Shown: positions 1 through 12,439, numbered from the stretch's first letter. The stretch is 64,000 nucleotides of DNA from Pomphorhynchus laevis (GCA_012934845.2 WNNJ02000912.1:107412-171411); one strand, 5' to 3'. Notes: generated by a model not told the origin, from the sequence alone. Numbers and translations are program-made.

Positions 1-480
1 AATGAATTAATTTCTATTGAATTAGGTAGAAGTTTTCTCTGCTTTTTTAAATAGCATCACAACATTTTACTAGAAATGAAATAACAGTTTATGCTATAGT
101 CCGACATTTTTGGCTAATCCTTTCTAAAATATTATCAAAATATTATCTTGATTTTTAACAAAATTGCTTGAGTGCGACAAATGTTTAGCCTAAAGTGTGA
201 CACTGTTTCTAAAATATTATATCATACAAAAGATGATCTTAATTTGTTTACAAAATCCTTTCTGAAGAAGACCCAGTGGAATATAGACCCACTGTATTCT
301 TCTTGTACAGTTTCCTGTACAATAAAAAGCTGTACAAAAACAAAAAAGGTGAAAAACGTAATAATTAGATAGGTTTAACTACAAAGGATGACAGGGTAGT
401 TAAACCCGAGATGTAACTTGTTACACAAATAGCATAATTATCTTTCATTTTATTCAACCTGGTTTCATTTTACAAGGTTT

Positions 481-705
481 CCTATTAAAAGGTAAAATGT
501 TCCAATAAAACGTATAATGTTCCCAATGAAAAGTGGAATGTTCCCAATAAAAAGTGAGATATGTAATCCGCAAAAAATAGAAAAAATTGCACACTTTTTA
601 TCGGGAATATTCCACTTTCTACTGGGAACATTCCACTTTTTATTGAGAACATTCCACTTTTTAATGAAAGCATTCCACATTCTATTGGGAAATTTTCATG
701 TAGAA
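481..705. repeat. Inverted array of a 21-bp minisatellite unit
   Basis: A unit resembling acattccactttttattggg is repeated about five times in one orientation at 590-705. It appears three to four times as its reverse complement at 481-570. The two halves face each other around about 25 bp, so the whole could fold as a long imperfect hairpin. Short ORFs here only reflect the repeat. A second array of the unit lies at 1636-1816. Confidence 0.8.
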
Positions 706-1635
706 GTATCTCGCATTCTGCAGTTGAGAGTATATCTTACTGATTAGCGAAATATATAAATATATTCTACTGATGAAATGGCGAAATGGTAACATCTGTT
801 TTAGTGATGATATAAAGAATTAATTATCTCTTGTTATTAAACTAATTAGATAGGCACACAAATTGATATATTTTAGACATTTACATAATGTTTCTACGAA
901 TTTATTTTAAGTGTTTCGCTCACATAATTGGCAAGTGACAAAATTAACATGATTTAATCTAAAAATCGTATTGCGATAAAATAACTTTGTAAATATTCAA
1001 ATTTGTCCATTAATTTTTAAAGCTATTTATAGATTAAAATTTAAATAAAAATTAATTTGGCTGGACTTTATAATGTGTAGCAAAGACTAGGAATTATGTG
1101 ATGAAATTTTATATGTAAAATTGGAATGCTTATTTATTAAGGGCTATCTTACCTAGGACGCTTATGTACTGAGTTATTCAATATTTTTATTGACAAAAGT
1201 ATTTTTCATTATAAATTCAAATTTGACAGCTTTAGGTGATAATTTGCATAATTTGTATTGTTGCATCACATGCATTATATTTTTTTGTAAGTGGCATTTG
1301 TCACGAAATATAATATTTTATTTTTTAAAAATTATTATTTCTTAACATTTTGACATTTCGCAATATCGATGTTTTTTATCCAAAATTATTAGATCCTATT
1401 GTCATTATTTAAGATATTTAAAATATTTAAGTTTTAATAATTAAAATTTAGTTATCTTTATACTATCTGTATAAAAATACAAATTAAGAATTAATGTGTA
1501 CATTATATTTAACACATCATTTTATTTGAAGTTCCATAAGATGAAATTAATGAGCATTAAACAATGAGGACAAAGTAGATTAAAATTTTGTAAAATTATT
1601 AAACTTTTTGGACTATATTTAGCTCTATATTTCAT

Positions 1636-1816
1636 ACACTTTTTAGTGAGAGCATTCTACTTTCTACTGGTAGCATTCTACTGTTTAATGAGAAAATTCC
1701 ACTTTTTAAGAGAACATTTCATTTTTAAATGAGAGCATTTAACGTTTTTTGAGAACATTCCACTTTTTAATGATAACATTCCAGTTTTTATTGGGAAATC
1801 TCCACTTTTTAGTAGG
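1636..1816 (+). repeat. Second array of the 21-bp unit
   Basis: Seven or so diverged copies of the 21-bp unit seen at 481-705 lie head to tail (gagaacattccactttttaa and variants). Only one orientation is present here. The sequence between the two arrays (706-1635) is plain AT-rich DNA with no gene I can support. Confidence 0.75.
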
Positions 1817-3588
1817 AAACCATTTATTTAATCTGGTTTAATCCACGCATTTGGAGATAGTTCAGACCTTTCACTTACGTGAAACTCAGAAAAATATGCA
1901 ACCCTTTGTATTTTTATGATATTACGTATTTTAATATATTTGTGAATACTGCTGTATTTATATTACAACATGCACATTACCGCATTACTATGTGTGAACT
2001 TTCTCCCCTCGTCTTTTAATTCTTATTTTGTTTCGGACATATTCTCAAAAGTAATAGGTTTGTGCAGGCAATATTTGGTTAAATTACTTTCCTTTGTTAT
2101 GATCACGTTTTAAGGAAAATAACTCTTCTCACAGCTACGGATTTCATAATACCCAACCCTTTCATTCTTGGCATCCTTCTAAAAGTAATTTCCGCTGCGT
2201 TGAAAATCAGTTCCTTAAAATGAATAAATAATTCATACGCTCATTTCTTAGCCGTGCATGTCAGCGTTGTGACATATAGCTAAATAATATTGTACAGTAT
2301 TGTTAGATGTACATCGCAGGCATTAAAATTTTACAAAAAATATTTCAAATATAGTTCAGATCTTTCACTTTCTTGAAATTCAGAAACATATGCAACCCTT
2401 TGTATTTTTGTAAATACACTTTGAATTTTTTACAAACATATTTTTTTACAAAACAACATTTTTATACGATAAAAATACTGACACATTAAGAGTTTCGATT
2501 CGAAACTTCTATCTCGATTTCCCAAGCATGCATACAAATTGAGTAATCACATGGCGAAAATAACGTTAATAGCATTATAGTATTCATAGGTACAGAGACT
2601 GTTTGGGATATTTAGTGATAAGTGGAAAAGTATTGTTTAGTCAACTGGGCTACAGTTGTTTAGTCAACTGGAATACAGTTGTTTAGTCAACTGTAGCTTA
2701 CTTACCGTGTTCGATATTCCTGATGTGTTGAATTACATTTCTGTATTTTCCTTTATCTTCTACATCAATTGTTTTTATGTGTCAATGTCGACCTTGATAT
2801 TCGACAGCTTTAGTCAATTATTGGTGTGCCTAAAGGCTCCCTGATATCTCCAAAATTAAATTTTGTCGAATCTATTTGTCTTTTAAACTCACGCTAATTT
2901 AACACACTGGAAGAATATTTTCAAGTTAAAACAGTTTCGACAAAATGAAAATTAAAACGTCACCTACCTGTTTTGTTGTATCTGATGAAACATTTGATCA
3001 ACCAATGACCAGAGAATTTGTTTAAAATGCAACATCATACACGCGATACCTGGACATAAACGTAATTAGGACACCCTTGAAACACAAAATAACTTAGATA
3101 TGAAAAATCTAATGAGACGATTGCATGCGTTTAATTCTCAATACTGCGCCGATTTTCATATGATCAAATTGATGATGTACTATAGGGTGATCCATTGATT
3201 ATACATTTCGCCCAACGCACAATTTTGTCAATGATTACATGGTGGATTGACGGACATTTGGACTCATTGGATTCAATTGTTGAATTATTTATATGTCAAA
3301 TAAGGACAAAGAAGTGGCTTTATAACTCATGCCGTAAAATTATTATTTTAATTATTATGCTTCACATTTGACTTGGCAAAATGTCAAGGTTTATAAAACA
3401 CCTGATTCAAAGTAGATAAAATGCGAGTTTAACATTTGGTTTAACATTATTTCAATCATAATAAATCACAATCATAAGAAATCATAAGCTTGCGCTTTGC
3501 GATATCTGAAATCGTTTCATTTATGTCAATGTCTGCAATATAGCGATAAGATAATTCGTATATTAAATTACTTTCATAAATAGTTATC
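1817..3588. other. AT-rich spacer without recognised gene
   Basis: No coding region is supported. A phrase of about 45 bp (tagttcagacctttcacttac and following) occurs at 1858-1910 and again, diverged, at 2351-2405, so part of this stretch is a dispersed repeat. A short tandem repeat sits at 2638-2700. The 62-codon ORF over that repeat shows no family signal. Confidence 0.5.
2638..2700 (+). repeat. Short tandem repeat, unit about 26 bp
   Basis: The phrase tgtttagtcaactgg occurs three times at near-constant spacing, each followed by a diverged 'tacagt'. It is a small local expansion with no coding meaning. Confidence 0.7.
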
Positions 3589-3639
3589 GATAATTATAAT
3601 ATATAAATAATATATATAATAATATATATAATAATATAT

Positions 3640-5996
3640 ATAATAAAGTAGGCTACAGTATTTTTGTATGATTTTTATATTAATTTTATATTAAAATAAA
3701 AAATTTATAGATAATAATGTAGATTACAGTATTTTTGTATGATTTTATTAGTGATTTTATATTAAATCAAAAATTTATAGATAATAATATAGATTACAGT
3801 ATGTTTGTATGATTTTTATATTAATTTTATATTAAAATATTAAAATATAGATAATAAAGTAGATTACAATATTTTTGTATGATGTATATATTAATTTTTT
3901 ATTTAAATCAAAAATTTATAAATAACAAAGTAGATTACAGTATTTTTGTATGATTTTTTTATTAATTTTATTTTAAAATCAAAAATTTATAGATAATAAA
4001 GTAGATTACAGTATTTTTGTATTATTTTTATATAAATTTTATATTAAAATATTAAAATATAGATAATAAAGTAGATTACAATATTTTTGTATGATGTATA
4101 TATATATTTTCTTTAAAAATCAAAAATTTATAAATAATAAAGTAGATTACAGTATTTTTGTATGATCTTTATATTAATTTTTAATAAAAATCAAAAATTT
4201 TTGGATAATAAAGAAGATTACAGTATTAGTGTATGATTTTTATATTAATTTTATATTAAAATCGAAACTTTATAGATAATAAAGTAGATGACAGTGTTTT
4301 TGTATGATTTTTATATTAATTTAATATAAAAATCGAAAATTTATAGATAATAAAGTAGATTACGGTATTTGTGTATGATTTTTATATTGATTTTATATTA
4401 AAATATATAAATATAGATAAAAGAAGTAGATTACAATATTTTTGTATGATGTATATATTAATTTTATATAAAAATTGAAAATTTATAGATAATAAAGTAG
4501 ATTACAGTATTTTTGTATGATTTTTAAATTAATTTTATATAAAAATCGAAAATTTATAGATAATAAAGTAGATTATAGTATTTTTGTATGATTTTTTTAT
4601 TAATTTTATATTAAAATCGAAAATTTATAGATAATAAAGTAGATTACAGTATTTTTGTATGATTTTTATATTAATTTTATATAAAAATATAGATAATAAA
4701 GTAGATTACAATATTTTTGTATGATGTTTATATTAATTTTATATAAAAATCAAAAATTTATAGATAACAATGTAGATTACAGTATTTGTGTATGATTTTT
4801 ATATTAATTTTATATTAAAATATAGATAAACAAGTAGATTACAATATTTTTGTATGATGTATATATTAATTTTATATAAAAATTGAAAATTTATAGATAA
4901 TAAAGTAGATTACAGTATTTTTGTATGATTTTTAAATTAATTTTATATAAAAATCGAAAATTTATAGATAATAAAGTAGATTATAGTATTTTTGTATGAT
5001 TTTTTTATTAATTTTATATTAAAATCGAAAATTTATAGATAATAAAGTAGATTACAGTATTTTTGTATGATTTTTATATTAATTTTATATAAAAATATAG
5101 ATAATAAAGTAGATTACAATATTTTTGTATGATGTTTATATTAATTTTATATAAAAATCAAAAATTTATAGATAACAATGTAGATTACAGTATTTGTGTA
5201 TGATTTTTATATTAATTTTATATTAAAATATAGATAAACAAGTAGATTACAATATTTTTGTATGATGTATATATTAATTTTAGATAAAAATTGAAAATTT
5301 ATAGATAATAAAGTACATTACAGTATGTTTGTATGATTTTTAAATTAATTTTATATAAAAATCGAAAATTTATAGATAAGAACGTAGATTGCAGTGTTTT
5401 TGTATGATTTTTATATTAATTTTATATAAAAATCTAAAATTTACAGATAATAACGTAGATTACAGTATTTTTGTAAGATTTTTATATTAATTTTTTATTA
5501 AAATCGAAAATTTATAGATAATAATGTAGATTACAATATTTTTGTATGATGTTTATATTAATTCTAAATATAAATCAAAAATTTATAGATAATAAAGTAG
5601 ATTACAGTATTTTTGTATGATTTTTATATTAATTTTATAATAAAATAAAAATAAAGTAGATTCTAATATTTTTGTATGATGTTTATATTAGTTCTATATT
5701 AAAATCAAAAATGTTTAAATAATCAAGTAGATTACAATATTTTTGTATGATGTTTATATTAATTCTATATATAAATTAAAAATTTATAGATAATAAAGTA
5801 GATTACAGTATTTTTGTATGATTTTTTTATTAATTTTATATATAAATCAAAAATTTATAGATAATAAAGTAGATTACAGTATTTTTGTATGATTTTTTTA
5901 TTAATTTTATATTTAATTAAAAAATTTATAGATAATCAAGTAGATTACAGTATTTTTGTATGATTTTTATATTAATTTTTAATTAAAATAAAATTT
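3640..5996 (+). repeat. AT-rich minisatellite, unit about 68-71 bp, about 34 copies
   Basis: Each unit starts near gtagattacagtatttttgt, continues with atgatttttatattaatttt, and ends near aaaatttatagataataaa. Units vary in the middle (ttt-ttt versus gtatat) and in length, some lacking about 15 bp. The array spans about 2.35 kb and is preceded by (ATAATAT)n at 3595-3645. It holds no gene. Confidence 0.93.
4426..5241 (+). repeat. Two near-identical 408-bp higher-order units inside the minisatellite
   Basis: The block 4426-4833 is followed by 4834-5241, which reads the same almost base for base. The same variant units come in the same order. Each block holds six of the basic units. Neighbouring basic units differ from each other far more than the two blocks do, so the six-unit block was duplicated recently as a whole. 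Confidence 0.85.
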
Positions 5997-6157
5997 AGTT
6001 TTAATCATAAAATTATACTCACCCATAAAATAATTATGTAATAGATAAATATAGATACTATATAAATAATAAATGCATTCACACAGTATAAATATTTCGG
6101 ATAAAACCTTTTTAAAATTCTTTATCGATCAAAACTTTTGAAATTATTTACTTATAA

Positions 6158-6367
6158 ATGTATTTTAAATTTATATTTGTAAACTTCGAATGTGCTCAGA
6201 TTAAACTCGAAATGGCTGATATCGGCTTACAATTACGAAAATTCAACGATGCAAAAGTATTAACGATAGGAGTGTTATTCTTTGTAACAATTGGTTTGTA
6301 CACATTAAAATCTAATCTATACGTTTTGTTAATCTATCCGCTTCAAAAATTATTATTATTATTTTAA
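6158..6367 (+). CDS. Possible small membrane protein, unknown
   Basis: A 69-codon ORF, or 51 codons from the internal ATG at 6212, which begins MADIGLQLRKFNDAK. It carries one clear hydrophobic segment (VLTIGVLFFVTIGLYTL) and a second hydrophobic C-terminal stretch. An AATAAA lies about 55 bp past the stop (near 6420), which suits a short single-exon transcript. I do not recognise the family. The DNA around it is very AT-rich, so chance occurrence remains possible. Nothing ties it functionally to the vWA ORF 0.7 kb downstream. Confidence 0.3.
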   Translation: MYFKFIFVNFECAQIKLEMADIGLQLRKFNDAKVLTIGVLFFVTIGLYTLKSNLYVLLIYPLQKLLLLF

Positions 6368-6879
6368 TACTTAAAAAATTTATTTATTTCATCATTTTAT
6401 CTACCTAAATTTATCAATTAAATAAAGATTTCAAATGCTAACATCTTTCTCGTTAACACAAAATTCCACTTTTAGGAAAAATAATTATTTTCATGCTGTC
6501 ATAAAATTCTTTTGACATTCTCGAAAGTTCATTCACTCTCGAAATAAATTTATATCCGTCTTTTGACGCATTCGAAAAGCTAATAAATATTACTTATAAA
6601 TATTTATATTTATTAATATATTTTTTACAATATACATTTATAATAAAAATATTAAATTTATCGTCTTCAATATTTATATTATATTTATAAACAACAAGTT
6701 ATTCAGTCAGTTTTTTTATTCAGTTATTAATATTTAATAATAATTAATAATATTATTAATATTAAATAATATTTAATTAATTTTTCATTATTCTGTCATT
6801 TTTTGTATTACAATCAATTTTTAATTATTAAGTCATTATTATTTATAATTAATTTTTCAATTATTCTGACATTTTTATT

Positions 6880-7015
6880 AAAAACAACGTCATTAAATGC
6901 ACATTTTATTTGATTTAATATTCGGATTGATACAAACATTAATTTTTAAATATCAATGTTTGTATCAATCCGAATATTAAATCAAATAAGATGTGCATTT
7001 AATGACGTTGTTTTT
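6880..7015. repeat. Near-perfect palindrome, 61-bp arms
   Basis: The left arm 6880-6940 and right arm 6955-7015 are reverse complements with a single visible mismatch, around a 14-bp AT loop. The arms contain non-trivial sequence (for example attcggattgatacaaacat and its complement), so this is not simple AT palindromy. It ends 60-100 bp before the vWA ORF. It could be a foldback element or a hairpin in a transcript leader. Confidence 0.9.
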
Positions 7016-7097
7016 AGCGCTAAAATAAAACAACAGTTTGTAAATTATTGTACTTTAATGTATTTGATTAATACGTGTTCAAATTAATCTTATACAG

Positions 7098-7764
7098 TTA
7101 CTGGTTAGTAGTGATGATATCATATAATTGCTCACAATTATCATTTGTTAATGTTTTGATGTTAGTTGATACCTCAATGTTTCTACCTAAGAAAACCAAA
7201 ACTGAGTTGCAAGTTGCGATTAATGATCACATTACGGAAGTACTTACCTTTCGAAATCAATTATCATTTGTATATAGATTAGGTCTAGCAACTTACGGAG
7301 ATAGTTCGAAACTCGTTATACCCTTATCTGACGATATTAACACCTTCATGTGGAATATGGCTGTATCGTATCTCTTTATTACCAGGGATAGAGTATCAAA
7401 TCTCGTTGATGGCCTTATGATTGTTAGTGATGAAATTCGCAGAGTACAGGCCTATGATGCACCTGAAAGCAAATCAATTGTTTTCATTATTGGAGCTATA
7501 CCTCCATCTTACTATTATGTAAATTACGCTAACTGGTTGAATTTTGAATCAACATCTTTTCAACGAATGCTGGTGTATCGATTCAATAAATCAAATGGGC
7601 GTAGCCCAAATTCAGTTATAGCCAGAAAGCACTTTTGGGGAATAGATACCGAACTACACATTTTAAAGGAGAATCCAGTTCGTTGTATCACAGAAAATAT
7701 TTGTACATTTCATCATTCGGACATCTTCAAACAACCAAATGCACATATTGTGGATATAAGTTAA
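7098..7764 (+). CDS. Secreted vWA-domain protein (start or 5' exon uncertain)
   Basis: The open frame ends at 7764. The first in-frame ATG is at 7114 (MISYNCSQLSF). The sequence just upstream also reads as a splice acceptor (ttatacag, exon from 7098), with a hydrophobic YWLVVMISYNC run typical of a signal peptide. From the ATG the product is about 216 residues. A von Willebrand factor A-like fold is suggested by a core strand VLMLVDTSMF (MIDAS position), then YRLGLATYGDSSKL, and a late strand KSIVFIIGAIPP where integrin or collagen VI domains have VLIVITDG. The MIDAS motif DxSxS is only partly kept (DTSMF) and the late aspartate is absent, so metal-dependent ligand binding is doubtful. The C-terminus has two cysteines (RCITENIC) that could pair. 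No partner gene is visible nearby. An extracellular location is inferred from the signal-like start. Confidence 0.6.
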
Positions 7765-10493
7765 CCACGACTTATCTCATCTTGTATAGCTCAATTCTGT
7801 AGCAATACATGCAGTGCATGTGGTATTTATTTATGACATGTAAGGCACTGTATTTCTAGAACAAAAATATAATGATATAAATTATGTAATAATTTATTTA
7901 TAACTTATAAATATAACTTATTAGCTAAGTTAAAATTATATAACTCGGCTATATTAACTAACAATTAAGTGATTCTTATCAGATCAGTGGCAGATCGGAT
8001 TGCCCGCTCCATGATCAATCTTCATATTATTAATATAACTGATATTATTAATAAGCATTCCTGCAAATTGATTACAAGAGGACAATTAACGTGATAACCA
8101 GTAAGTGTGGTGCAATCATCGAACAAGGTATTCGTTATATGTCATTGATTTCAATGCCAGTTTATAATTGTGCTCCGGTAACCGGACGATGCTGTTCGTG
8201 CAACGGATAAATCTCAATATACAAATGATATTGATTGTCCGATATAATCGTCGAAGTAAATCATTCAAAACTGCAATGAAGCTATTTTTAATAATGCTTG
8301 CAAGATCAGATATGGTCATTCAGCGATTTGTTTCGATCTTACAATAACTAATTACCGCAGTATTGACAGAATAAAGTTGAATTATCCTAAATCATATTTC
8401 CACTGTCTAGAAATATTTCGTTTTCCACTCTAGCGTCACTATTAAGATAAATCACTCTTCTGAACTTAGGGATCGGTTGTCTCTACCATCAACTTCTGAT
8501 TTCTTGCAACGCAGAATAAACTGGCACCAAAACCTCGTTTCAATTAACCAAAGGCATCTTAGCTCTTCAGTATCTTTCACAACACCTGTAGATGGATCAT
8601 CTAATTAAAGAAATCGTTAATTTTGCATTTTTATATTTATGGTTCTCACTACAAATTTTATGTTAACCCATTAGTGTGTCATGTGCGTGACTCTAACTTC
8701 AAATGTAGATATTGTTGAGATGAATGAGTATCTGCACCATGTTGCCTAATATATCTTAAATGCAACTGAACTCAATGATGTAAAGCTTGGGTCATTTTCA
8801 GCTCTTTGTTACGAAGACAGGCATTTTACATAGCCCATATCAACAGTGGGATTGCAAAGTAAAAATCGAATAATCATATAAATGTAATACGATATTTATA
8901 ATCCACAATAATATATGGTGGAGTTGATTTATATTTAAATCTATAAATTAATTTTTTAGTTATAAAGTGATTTTCTTATAACTATGATATAGTTTGAAGA
9001 TAAATTCTCATTGAAATTTTGATGACTATTTTTATTCTGAACGCTACTTTAATCCTAGCTACAAGCCAACACCAGTACACTATATTTCAGTATTAGTGGA
9101 CTTCATCAGCTACTGATCCAATACCTACTTTTCATGTTTCGGTCCTTTTAATATTGGCTGACGATCACTCACATGTTTGCTTTTATTGGCAATTAGATTT
9201 GATGAAGATTTTCGTCTTACCTTTTGCAAATTTAATTGAAATCATTTCTGATTTCAAATTCAATAAACGTTGTTAGGGGAAGGTACTACCTTCATTTTGA
9301 AAACCTTTCTCCGAATGATTACTATTATCAAACTAGTAATCTGTAGTTTGTTTCCTAATTTTAAGTTGTGCAGTTATTGTTACCATTGAAAGTTTAAATT
9401 AAAGTACAAAAACTACGTATTTTTACTTTATTGAATATAATTTAAAAATCAGATCTAACTAAGTCTTTATATTTTGTGCAATATAAAGACTTAGTTGCAA
9501 AAGTAGCAAATATTTTAATCTTAAGATTTTTTATAATTTGGATTTATAGTTGAATTTTTTAAAATTCAATTTTAAAAATTAATTTTTTTTAATTCTATTT
9601 AAAAAATAATGCATTGAAATCGCCTTGTTGGAAGTCAGTTGAATTTCATTTTGTTGAGATATTTCCGGAACTCTTCGACTAACTTGTATTTTAGCTGGCT
9701 ACATAATAGCTTCAGCTATCAGGTCGCATTACGAAAGAAAGCATGCTGTCCAGACAACACCACAGGACGGGACTCATCAGTGGACGTCCCTGTATCATCA
9801 TTGTTTCGGCCCTCGCATGCACTATATTGACGGTAAACATGGTGGTCCTCCATCTCAACAAAATGAAATATAAATTTCATAAACGATAATATAACATTGT
9901 TTATATAATACATAAATTTCAGAATATATATTATAAATTTACAGTTTTCTTAATTACTTTAGATAAAAATTATAGATTAGATTTTAATGTAATTTGTCAA
10001 AAATAAATATTAGAAATAAATATTAAATTTATAAAAACAAAATTTAGACAATCTATTAATATTGTGGTCTAAAATTGTAATATTAACGTTTGATAATGGA
10101 TTTATTATATAAATGATAAATGTCATTGATATTTTCGAGTTTTTATCGTAAAAAGCACAAGTTTGAATTTGAACTTATGTAAAAATTAAACTTCTTTAAA
10201 TTAAACGAAATGTCATTTTAAATGGTTTTTCTAGCGTCATTTTAAATGGCATTGCTAAATGTAATTTGCATTGATAATGAATTTATTAAATCAAACTTAG
10301 TAAAACTTAAATATTAAATTTAAATCTTATTTAACTTATGTAATTTAAATAATTGTTAAGAATTTGAGTTCGCTTAAGTTTTTTGGTCGATACAAGATGT
10401 AGATAAAGTCTTGATCACGAATTTACTCTTAAGAGCTTCTACGCAAGTCAACTGTCAAGAGCCTATAATTTATTAATAGCAAACAGCTATGTA
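7765..10493. other. Intergenic stretch with dispersed-repeat pieces
   Basis: No gene is supported here. It holds a recurrent motif at about 9085-9165 and a related piece at about 9765-9815 that also occur at 11.6-12.4 kb. There is a 17-bp-arm hairpin at 9457-9500. A higher-GC patch at 9720-9845 is probably part of a mobile-element end. The rest is AT-rich and featureless to my reading. Confidence 0.5.
9457..9500. repeat. Perfect hairpin, 17-bp arms
   Basis: aactaagtctttatatt is followed after 6 bp by its exact reverse complement aatataaagacttagtt. Confidence 0.85.
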
Positions 10494-10937
10494 ATGTTCT
10501 ACGGCCAAATTAACAAAAGACTTCGGAGGAGAAATACGCTAAAGTTTGATCGATTACTAAAATTATTGTGTGCATTAGATCCTTCGAGATGTCGAAACAG
10601 GTTTTTTTATAATCTTGAAATAGGAAATAAAATAAATCTGGAAAGTGTATGCTATTTGATATCTATTAATTATACAAGTCCAGAAAATTTAACGAATATA
10701 CATCGACAGATTATGTTAACTTTAGAAGATAGCATCGATGCGTCCGTTTCAAACAGATGGAAGTCAGATACTGACATTTTGAATCATACAAATCATGAAC
10801 AGTTTTCATTCATTGAAATGTCTAAACCATATATGTTTACGGTAGCATCTACTGTTTCGATTTCAATTGCCGTACATTTTTGCTCATATATATTCAGACG
10901 AATAATTAACTTAGCTAAGCAGCATAAAGAAATCTAA
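10494..10937 (+). CDS. Uncharacterised 147-residue protein with C-terminal membrane segment
   Basis: A complete ATG-to-stop frame of 147 codons in AT-rich DNA. The N-terminus is basic (INKRLRRRNTLKF). The middle is mixed and polar with cysteines at LLCALDPSRC and VCYLIS. Near the C-terminus one segment is hydrophobic (YMFTVASTVSISIAVHFCSYIF), followed by a short basic tail RRIINLAKQHKEI. That arrangement suits a tail-anchored protein or the last exon of a membrane protein. An AATAAA follows about 105 bp after the stop (near 11046). Codon use is mixed rather than purely A/T-ending, which argues mildly for real coding. I recognise no family and see no homologous neighbour. Confidence 0.45.
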   Translation: MFYGQINKRLRRRNTLKFDRLLKLLCALDPSRCRNRFFYNLEIGNKINLESVCYLISINYTSPENLTNIHRQIMLTLEDSIDASVSNRWKSDTDILNHTNHEQFSFIEMSKPYMFTVASTVSISIAVHFCSYIFRRIINLAKQHKEI

Positions 10938-11507
10938 AGACAATATTTCAAAACTGCAATGAGCGAATGTATCCAAAAAATGTTATTTATATATTTAAAT
11001 AGCGAAAATGTTTTTATGTTCAAAAAATTTGTTTCATTTAGGTGAAATAAAATTATAGACAAGTATTTATTTTAATTTTACAATTTATTTATTTCCAAGT
11101 ATTTGGTGGTTTGCTTTTCAAGGATATACTGGATTGCTAGAATTACAAAACCCTTTATATACGAATAAAATAGTACACGGAATAATGCAGAGTGTAATTT
11201 CTTAACGAAAGAAAGCAACGCAACTCAATGGAAGAACCAATGCATTTATGTTATACCATCCTTAAATGATAACCATGATAATTTCAAGTTCTAGTTAGAC
11301 TTGTTGCCTGTAATGGGCGTCTTCTGTAATGCAATGTGCAAAGATTTCTTGATCAATTGTCTGGATGTTCTGCTTACGACGCTGCATCAAAAATGCAGTT
11401 TAAAATGCTGTTTAAACACCATTTTTATGAAAAATACCACTAATTAAATTTATAAAAACATCTTTTATTAATTGTTTCCGTTAAATTTAAATATTACGTG
11501 ATTATTA

Positions 11508-12390
11508 ATATTCATTGCTTACACGAGCCGTATAACGTCATTGGTCAATGATAACACGAGGTTTACTGTCCGATGTACAATTCGTAAAGGAACGAATAAT
11601 AAAAAATATTATCCTCGTGTAGTTCTTTCAATCCTATCAGCATTACCGTACACTACAATCAGCGAGGGTTCACTTCATCAGCAATGAGACCACGGCTACA
11701 TTTCGTGTTTCGGTCTGTTTACTGTTTCCGCTGAACACATTGTCGCCGAAATGCTGGTTTATATTTGGCTTATATAACAAATTACACAATTTATCTATTC
11801 TATAGTTGGTGTGGGAGGTAACTATTATTTGTAATTTGAACATACCACATACCGATTTTTTTATTATTCGTTCCTATACGAATTGTACATCTGACAGTAA
11901 ACTGCAAGCTGACTTTTTACTATTGTGAATATTCATTGCTTACACGAGCCGTAATACATCATTGATAGGTTTCGTATTTTCCTCGTATGGTTCTTTCAAT
12001 CCTATTAGCATCACTGTACTGTACACTGTAGTGTACAGTCTGAAACCATGAAATGCAGGCGTGAACTCACTGCTGATAAGGTCCACCCACACTGATTGTA
12101 GAAATGTAGCAACTTCTACGTAATGTAGCAACTATTATTTGCAATTCAAACACACCACACACCGATTTTTTTATTATTCGTTCCTTTACGAATTGTACAT
12201 CGGACAGTAAACCGTAAGCTGTCTTTTTACTATTGTGAATATGCATTGCTTACACGAGCCGTATTACATCATTGGTCGGTTTTGTATTTTCCTCGTGTGG
12301 TTCTTTCAATCCTATCAGCATCACTGTACACTACAATCAGTGTGTGGACCTCATTAGCAGTTTGCCCACGCCTACATTTCATGGTTTATA
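11508..12390 (+). repeat. Three tandem copies of a roughly 300-420-bp unit
   Basis: The phrase cattgcttacacgagccgta starts copies at about 11516, 11935 and 12245. Each continues with a 'cctcgtgtggttctttcaat' segment. The copies at 11.5 and 11.9 kb also carry a 'ttattattcgttcctttacg' segment that leads into the next copy. The first copy is longer. In the second, the segment at about 12020-12110 lies in reverse orientation relative to the other two. The third copy runs into the retroelement endonuclease fragment, so the unit may be that element's 5' or intercopy sequence. Confidence 0.75.
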
Positions 12391-12439
12391 TTATGCTTAC
12401 ATACCCAATTACACGATTTATGTGTTTTATAGTAGAATT

